Assembly (NCBI GenBank): GCA_947629595.1
Contig: CANREI010000035.1
Span: forward strand, 1 to 11,081
From: an uncultured Alphaproteobacteria bacterium
GTDB taxonomy: Bacteria; Pseudomonadota; Alphaproteobacteria; CAAHEQ01; UBA3637
Length of the DNA: 11,081 nucleotides
Reading direction: 5' to 3'
Part shown: positions 7,717-11,081 of the stretch, piece after piece
Layout: each line of letters opens with the position of its first letter
Position numbering within the stretch: the first letter of the stretch is position 1
Notes under the pieces: generated by a model
Databases searched by the model: none
Told to the model about the DNA's origin: nothing
The model's input: the letters and a program-made list of their open reading frames with translations, nothing else
Program-made: the position numbers and the translations under genes

Positions 7717-8000
7717 AAAAAAGCACGTTGATGAACGCGGCGTTGTTTAACAAAATCAAAGAACAACCGTATGAAAAAATAGGGCTTTGCGAAGTTTATA
7801 CCGTTTCGGAAAATTGGGTGTTAAATGAGCTGGCCGAAACAAACGCCGTTTATCAGGCTCACAACATTGCTGATTTTGAAGAAGCGTTACAAACCCGATC
7901 CGAATTGTTGGTTTCTGCTTATTTAATCAACAAACCGGTTTTAACGGATATTTTAAAGCGAACGCCCCGTTTTTGCCGTGTTTTTTACGGTGATTTTTAA
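7713..8000 (+). CDS. Small protein of unknown function within the AAA+/VWA operon
   Basis: I do not recognise this 95-residue protein. It starts at TTG in a TTGA overlap with the AAA+ stop codon, under a perfect AGGAGG, so translation is probably coupled to the ATPase gene. It has no signal peptide and no membrane segment. The composition is mixed, with a basic N-terminus (MKKSTLMNAALFNKIKEQ), a likely helical middle (ENWVLNELAETNAVYQA, 33-49; NIADFEEALQTRSELLVSAY, 51-70) and an aromatic and basic C-terminus ending in FCRVFYGDF. There are two cysteines (26 and 88) and no metal-binding pattern. It sits 15 bases before the metallopeptidase/VWA gene. Its position suggests an adaptor or regulator of the two large proteins, but that is inference only. 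The alternative is a shorter protein from the ATG at 7731. Confidence 0.75.
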   Translation: MKKSTLMNAALFNKIKEQPYEKIGLCEVYTVSENWVLNELAETNAVYQAHNIADFEEALQTRSELLVSAYLINKPVLTDILKRTPRFCRVFYGDF

Positions 8001-8015
8001 AACAGAGATTTTTTG

Positions 8016-10631
8016 ATGACCGATTGTTTCCTTCAAACGATTATGAAAGAAAAAATGACGCGTTTGCGGCAAGCAACAAGTTTTGCCTTTTTGAATCAAA
8101 AAGTTGATGATCAGTTTTATCAGCTGATGTTAACGGAAATTCAAAAGACGGCGGCGGCTTTGAAGGGGGCAAACGATTCGGTTTTGAAAAAACAGTTGGC
8201 TTTGGCCAATCAGGCTTATTTGCAAGGGGCGGTTAAAGAAAAAATCGAACTCAATTCTCCGTTACTGCAATATGTTTGGGCGTTGGCGTTAATCAGAATA
8301 GCTTCCGATGCGCAAATCATGAAAACGTGGCCGGCGGAAAATCAATCGGAAAACGGCTTAATCAATACCCGTATTTGGGAACAAATCAAAGAAACCGATG
8401 TGATGCGGCAAGAGCTTCAAAATGTGACGGTGATGTTGGCCTCGCGCGGGTTTGTGTATGATACGATGAAAATTCGGTGGGGCGGCACGAATTATCCGGG
8501 TGTCGGCTATTATTTTTCACCCGATCAAAAATTGGTGAATATGGATATGTTGTTTGCCTTGCTGATGGGGTTGGAACATGCCCGTGCGGCCGTGTTTCAT
8601 GAGTTGGCGCATTCGTGCGGCACCAAAATGGTTACGCCGTGGCGCACGCAAACATTGGAACGCATTGAGGCATTGGAAAAAAAGCCTCACTTAACGCCCG
8701 AAGAAGAAAAAGAACTTTTTAAATTATCGGTTTTGGTTCAGCTTCATTTTTATGTGTATGATGAAGCCGAAAACAGTTTTGCCAGCGGTTTCGGGTGTTT
8801 GTTAACGGATAAAGGTTTGTATCATCAGGATTTGCGATATGATATTTGTGCCATAGAAGCGCAAAGTTTGTTAATTGCGGGGCATTTGTTTGAAAATGAT
8901 GCGAGCTCTAAAAAATTGGCGCAAAAAATCAATCAAGGGTTTGAAGAAATGGCGCAAAACGAAAGAACGCCTTCATCCGAATTTTCAAATATGAAAAACG
9001 TGTTGCGCGAGGCTTTCTATTCAAATAACGGATTGTTTGAAAACAAACGGGCAGAGTGGGAAAAACTGGGTATTCATGTTGATTGGCTGCAGGGGTATGA
9101 TCAAAACGGGCGGATTATTTCGGGGCAAGAAGTTTTAAATGAAATGACGGCTTTATCCGCGCGGCTTCAAAGTTATCAAATACCGTTGGATATTCATTCT
9201 TCCCGTTCCTATGTGATTCAAAAAATTGAGGCGGCATCGCGGGCGCGTAATGACATAATCGATGATATTTACAATCGATTTTTTAAAGAGACCTGTGAAA
9301 AAATGTATCAAAAATTGGCTCAAAAGCAAGAAGATAAGGAAATTTCAAAGGAGTTTCAGGAAAGTCAAAATACCGATCAAAATCATCGGGATAATGAGGG
9401 CGCCGGCGAATCAAGTTTAAAATTGCCGCAAAAAGCAAATTCAAAACAATCGGAAGATTCCAAACAATCGGAAAATTCAAAACAAAAAGCCGAGGCTGCC
9501 GAGCAAAACGGACAAAATAATCAACGCGCACGGCAAAAACAAGTTGCCGATTCGGATGACGGCAAAGATGTGCAAAGTATTATTGATGAGGCAAATGAAC
9601 GAAAAAAAGCCGAAGAAAAACAACAGCAGAAAGAAAATATGACGGATTGGACGCCTTCTTTTTCCGATGATTTTCAAAAACCGGTGTTTCAAAAAGATGA
9701 AAATGCCTATAATGAAATTATTAAAAAATATCCGTCGGAATTAAAGGGATTGAAAGATTTATTTGCCCAATTAAAGAACATATATTTAGATGATAAACAC
9801 GAAAAACAGCGTGAGTTAATGCCCGAAGGCGCATTGAACGATTCTTTGAGTATTCAATCGGTTCAAAATTTGTTGATTAAACAAGCGGCCGGCCGGCAAA
9901 TCGGCATTGATGATTATAAACATTACAATAATCCGGTTGCGCCGAAACTCAAAAAAGCGCCGATTGATATTTGTGTGTTTATTGATGTTTCCGGCAGTGT
10001 CGAATCAAGCGGTTATTCAAAATTGGCGGTGGAAATCGGTTGTTTGTTGAATGAGGCCGTTCGGAAAAACGCCTATTTCAACGTGTATGTGGGGGCTATG
10101 ACAAATCCGGCGTGGTTTTTGGCGGAACCCGGTATGAACGATAAAGAAATTGCCGGTAATTTGGGCGCTCTTTTTAAACAGGAAGATGTGTGCAGTGTCG
10201 GTGATGAAATTTATGATGTAACCGTCAGCGCGCTTCAAAAAATTGTCAATCGACACGGTAACTTTGAAAAAGAAGGGGCAGTTCATTTCTTTTACATTAC
10301 CGACGGCGGGCATAATGATGAAGAAATGGCGCGCCCGGCCTTAAACAAGTTGATGAATGAGTCCCCGTTCACAACGTTTAATTGGATCAGTCTTCCGTGG
10401 AAATTTTATTTTCAAGAAAATTGTTTGAATAAGTTAAAGCAAGACAGAGCAGGGTATAAAGGTGCCAAAGGAATTGTTTGGGCGAATTGCAAGAAAGCCG
10501 AAGATATTTTGCCCGCTTTGAAAAAGTTGTTAAAGGAACGGATTATCGATATGAAACGTTTGCCGGCAACAACAAGTCTATGGAAGAAAAAAAGTTTGTC
10601 GCGTGCGCTGGAAAAAGTCAAGCAACGTTAA
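8016..10631 (+). CDS. HExxH metallopeptidase-like and VWA domain fusion protein
   Basis: The ATG at 8016 is preferred over the TTG at 8013 (AGAGA lies at 8004-8008), giving 871 residues. The N-terminal half carries VFHELAHSCG with His195, Glu196 and His199, a zinc-peptidase HExxH motif. About 50 residues later, DEAENSFASGFG (249-260) offers Glu250 or Glu252 as third ligand, as in gluzincins. A low-complexity, Gln/Lys/Ser-rich charged linker (about 432-560) leads to a C-terminal von Willebrand A domain (about 649-840). Its metal-binding DVSGS (657-661) and ITDGG (761-765) are plain, while the usual Thr loop is not obvious. The layout resembles the Pfam pairing of a putative metallopeptidase domain (DUF2201_N) with a VWA-like domain, but it is roughly twice that length. 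It is predicted to be cytoplasmic, with no signal peptide, and the likely partner of the AAA+ protein. Proteolytic activity is suggested but unproven. CobT was considered and is unlikely because of the HExxH half. Confidence 0.88.
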   Translation: MTDCFLQTIMKEKMTRLRQATSFAFLNQKVDDQFYQLMLTEIQKTAAALKGANDSVLKKQLALANQAYLQGAVKEKIELNSPLLQYVWALALIRIASDAQIMKTWPAENQSENGLINTRIWEQIKETDVMRQELQNVTVMLASRGFVYDTMKIRWGGTNYPGVGYYFSPDQKLVNMDMLFALLMGLEHARAAVFHELAHSCGTKMVTPWRTQTLERIEALEKKPHLTPEEEKELFKLSVLVQLHFYVYDEAENSFASGFGCLLTDKGLYHQDLRYDICAIEAQSLLIAGHLFENDASSKKLAQKINQGFEEMAQNERTPSSEFSNMKNVLREAFYSNNGLFENKRAEWEKLGIHVDWLQGYDQNGRIISGQEVLNEMTALSARLQSYQIPLDIHSSRSYVIQKIEAASRARNDIIDDIYNRFFKETCEKMYQKLAQKQEDKEISKEFQESQNTDQNHRDNEGAGESSLKLPQKANSKQSEDSKQSENSKQKAEAAEQNGQNNQRARQKQVADSDDGKDVQSIIDEANERKKAEEKQQQKENMTDWTPSFSDDFQKPVFQKDENAYNEIIKKYPSELKGLKDLFAQLKNIYLDDKHEKQRELMPEGALNDSLSIQSVQNLLIKQAAGRQIGIDDYKHYNNPVAPKLKKAPIDICVFIDVSGSVESSGYSKLAVEIGCLLNEAVRKNAYFNVYVGAMTNPAWFLAEPGMNDKEIAGNLGALFKQEDVCSVGDEIYDVTVSALQKIVNRHGNFEKEGAVHFFYITDGGHNDEEMARPALNKLMNESPFTTFNWISLPWKFYFQENCLNKLKQDRAGYKGAKGIVWANCKKAEDILPALKKLLKERIIDMKRLPATTSLWKKKSLSRALEKVKQR
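9441..9485 (+). repeat. 18-base tandem repeat in the linker of the VWA protein
   Basis: Two 18-base units (9441-9458 and 9459-9476, two mismatches) and a half unit (9477-9485) encode SKQSED, SKQSEN and SKQ. They lie in the disordered-looking linker between the metallopeptidase-like and VWA halves. Slippage at this repeat would change linker length without shifting the frame. Confidence 0.7.
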
Positions 10632-10648
10632 GTTTTAACGATTTTTTT
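10626..10648 (+). terminator. Probable intrinsic terminator of the AAA+/VWA operon
   Basis: CGTTAA (10626-10631) pairs perfectly with TTAACG (10635-10640) over a three-base loop, followed by seven T residues at 10642-10648. The stem is short and AT-rich, so termination may be only partial. It contains the stop codons of both convergent genes. No matching T-run is seen on the minus-strand side. Confidence 0.45.
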
Positions 10649-11081
10649 CCTGATAAAGCGATTGTTTCATTTGTAAAAGCGTTTGTTTTTTCTGTTGTTT
10701 CATATCGGTTATCAGGCGCGCGGCAAGACCGACGTTTCCACTCCAAAAAATGTTTTTTTCATCTTTTTTCCACCCGAAATAAGTGGCCAATTGTTGCTGC
10801 GGTTTTGAAAGATTTTCCGTTTTATTATGCGGAATGAAACACGCTCTCGGGTGACCGTTTTTTCCGTAAATAAACGCCCCTTCAAAGCAATGATTTAAAC
10901 GGGTTAAAATTTCTTTTTTTCTTTTGTTATAAATCATTAAATCAATCAGCACGTTTAATTTTTCCTTTGCCTTCTGATCCCGACAGCCTAAATACCAATC
11001 ATTTTTATGCGGGCCGTACACATATTTAATCACCGATTTTGCGCCGATAAAATAATCAACCAAATCGCAGGCATATTGCTC
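10635..11081 (-). CDS. Unrecognised basic protein, convergent (5' end outside window)
   Basis: The frame is open to the right edge. The TTG at 11063 is only the first possible start inside the window, and codons before it (EQYACD) continue without a stop, so the gene most likely begins beyond 11081. The 148 visible residues have no signal peptide or membrane segment. The chain is rich in Lys, Gln and aromatic residues. It includes IKYVYGPHKNDWYLGCRD, a segment CFEGAFIYGKNGHPRACFI, the patch YFGWKKDEKNIFWSG, and a basic C-terminal helix (ITDMKQQKKQTLLQMKQ). I recognise no family or catalytic motif. It converges on the VWA gene with only three bases between the stop codons, so it is not part of that operon. 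Codon use looks like that of its neighbours. Confidence 0.7.
   Translation of the reverse strand, partial: EQYACDLVDYFIGAKSVIKYVYGPHKNDWYLGCRDQKAKEKLNVLIDLMIYNKRKKEILTRLNHCFEGAFIYGKNGHPRACFIPHNKTENLSKPQQQLATYFGWKKDEKNIFWSGNVGLAARLITDMKQQKKQTLLQMKQSLYQEKNR

Noticed and set aside
8013..8015. TTG at 8013 as start of the metallopeptidase/VWA protein
   Set aside because: An ATG follows directly at 8016, with AGAGA at a suitable distance. The difference is a single residue.
9283..9692. Antisense open frames opposite the linker of the VWA protein, hydrophobic in translation
   Set aside because: They arise from the low-complexity Lys/Gln codons on the other strand and have no start signals of their own.
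4978..10631. CobS/CobT cobaltochelatase pair
   Set aside because: The AAA+ plus C-terminal VWA layout is similar, but the HExxH half, the protein sizes and the lack of cobalamin genes nearby do not fit.

Overview
The window is a densely coding, AT-rich stretch of bacterial DNA with nine protein genes and no RNA genes, mobile elements or CRISPR array that I can see. TGA is read as a stop (end of the AAA+ gene), so the standard bacterial code applies. Ribosome binding sites are of the GGAGG type, and three promoters fit the E. coli sigma-70 pattern with 17-base spacers. I cannot name the organism from this. A low-GC Gram-negative, such as a host-associated proteobacterium, would fit the gene set, but that is a guess.

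Left part (1-3377). The end of an alpha/beta hydrolase with a Cys nucleophile, whose start lies outside the window, is followed by a promoter and a tight three-gene unit. This unit encodes a family 2 glycosyltransferase with an N-terminal hydrophobic segment, a GNAT-fold N-acetyltransferase, and a VanX/DdpX-type D-Ala-D-Ala dipeptidase with all its catalytic residues. The theme is envelope or cell-wall metabolism, but nothing in the sequence proves the three act together.

Middle (3384-4909). A single gene with its own sigma-70-like promoter encodes a cytoplasmic-looking ankyrin-repeat protein. Its annotated start should be the ATG at 3458, not the TTG at 3422.

Right part (4915-10648). A full-consensus promoter (TTGACA, 17 bases, TATAAT, with a TG extended -10) drives what looks like a three-gene operon. 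Its genes encode a 912-residue MoxR-like AAA+ ATPase, a 95-residue protein of no recognised family (TTG start, overlapping the previous stop by 4 bases and preceded by a perfect AGGAGG), and an 871-residue protein that joins an HExxH zinc-metallopeptidase-like N-terminal half to a C-terminal von Willebrand A (VWA) domain. MoxR ATPases and VWA proteins are a known chaperone-like pair. The large size of both partners, the long insertion between the Walker motifs, the built-in peptidase signature and the small middle protein make this the best candidate here for an undescribed system. The operon ends in a small palindrome followed by T residues, which also holds the stop codon of a convergent, unrecognised gene running off the right edge.
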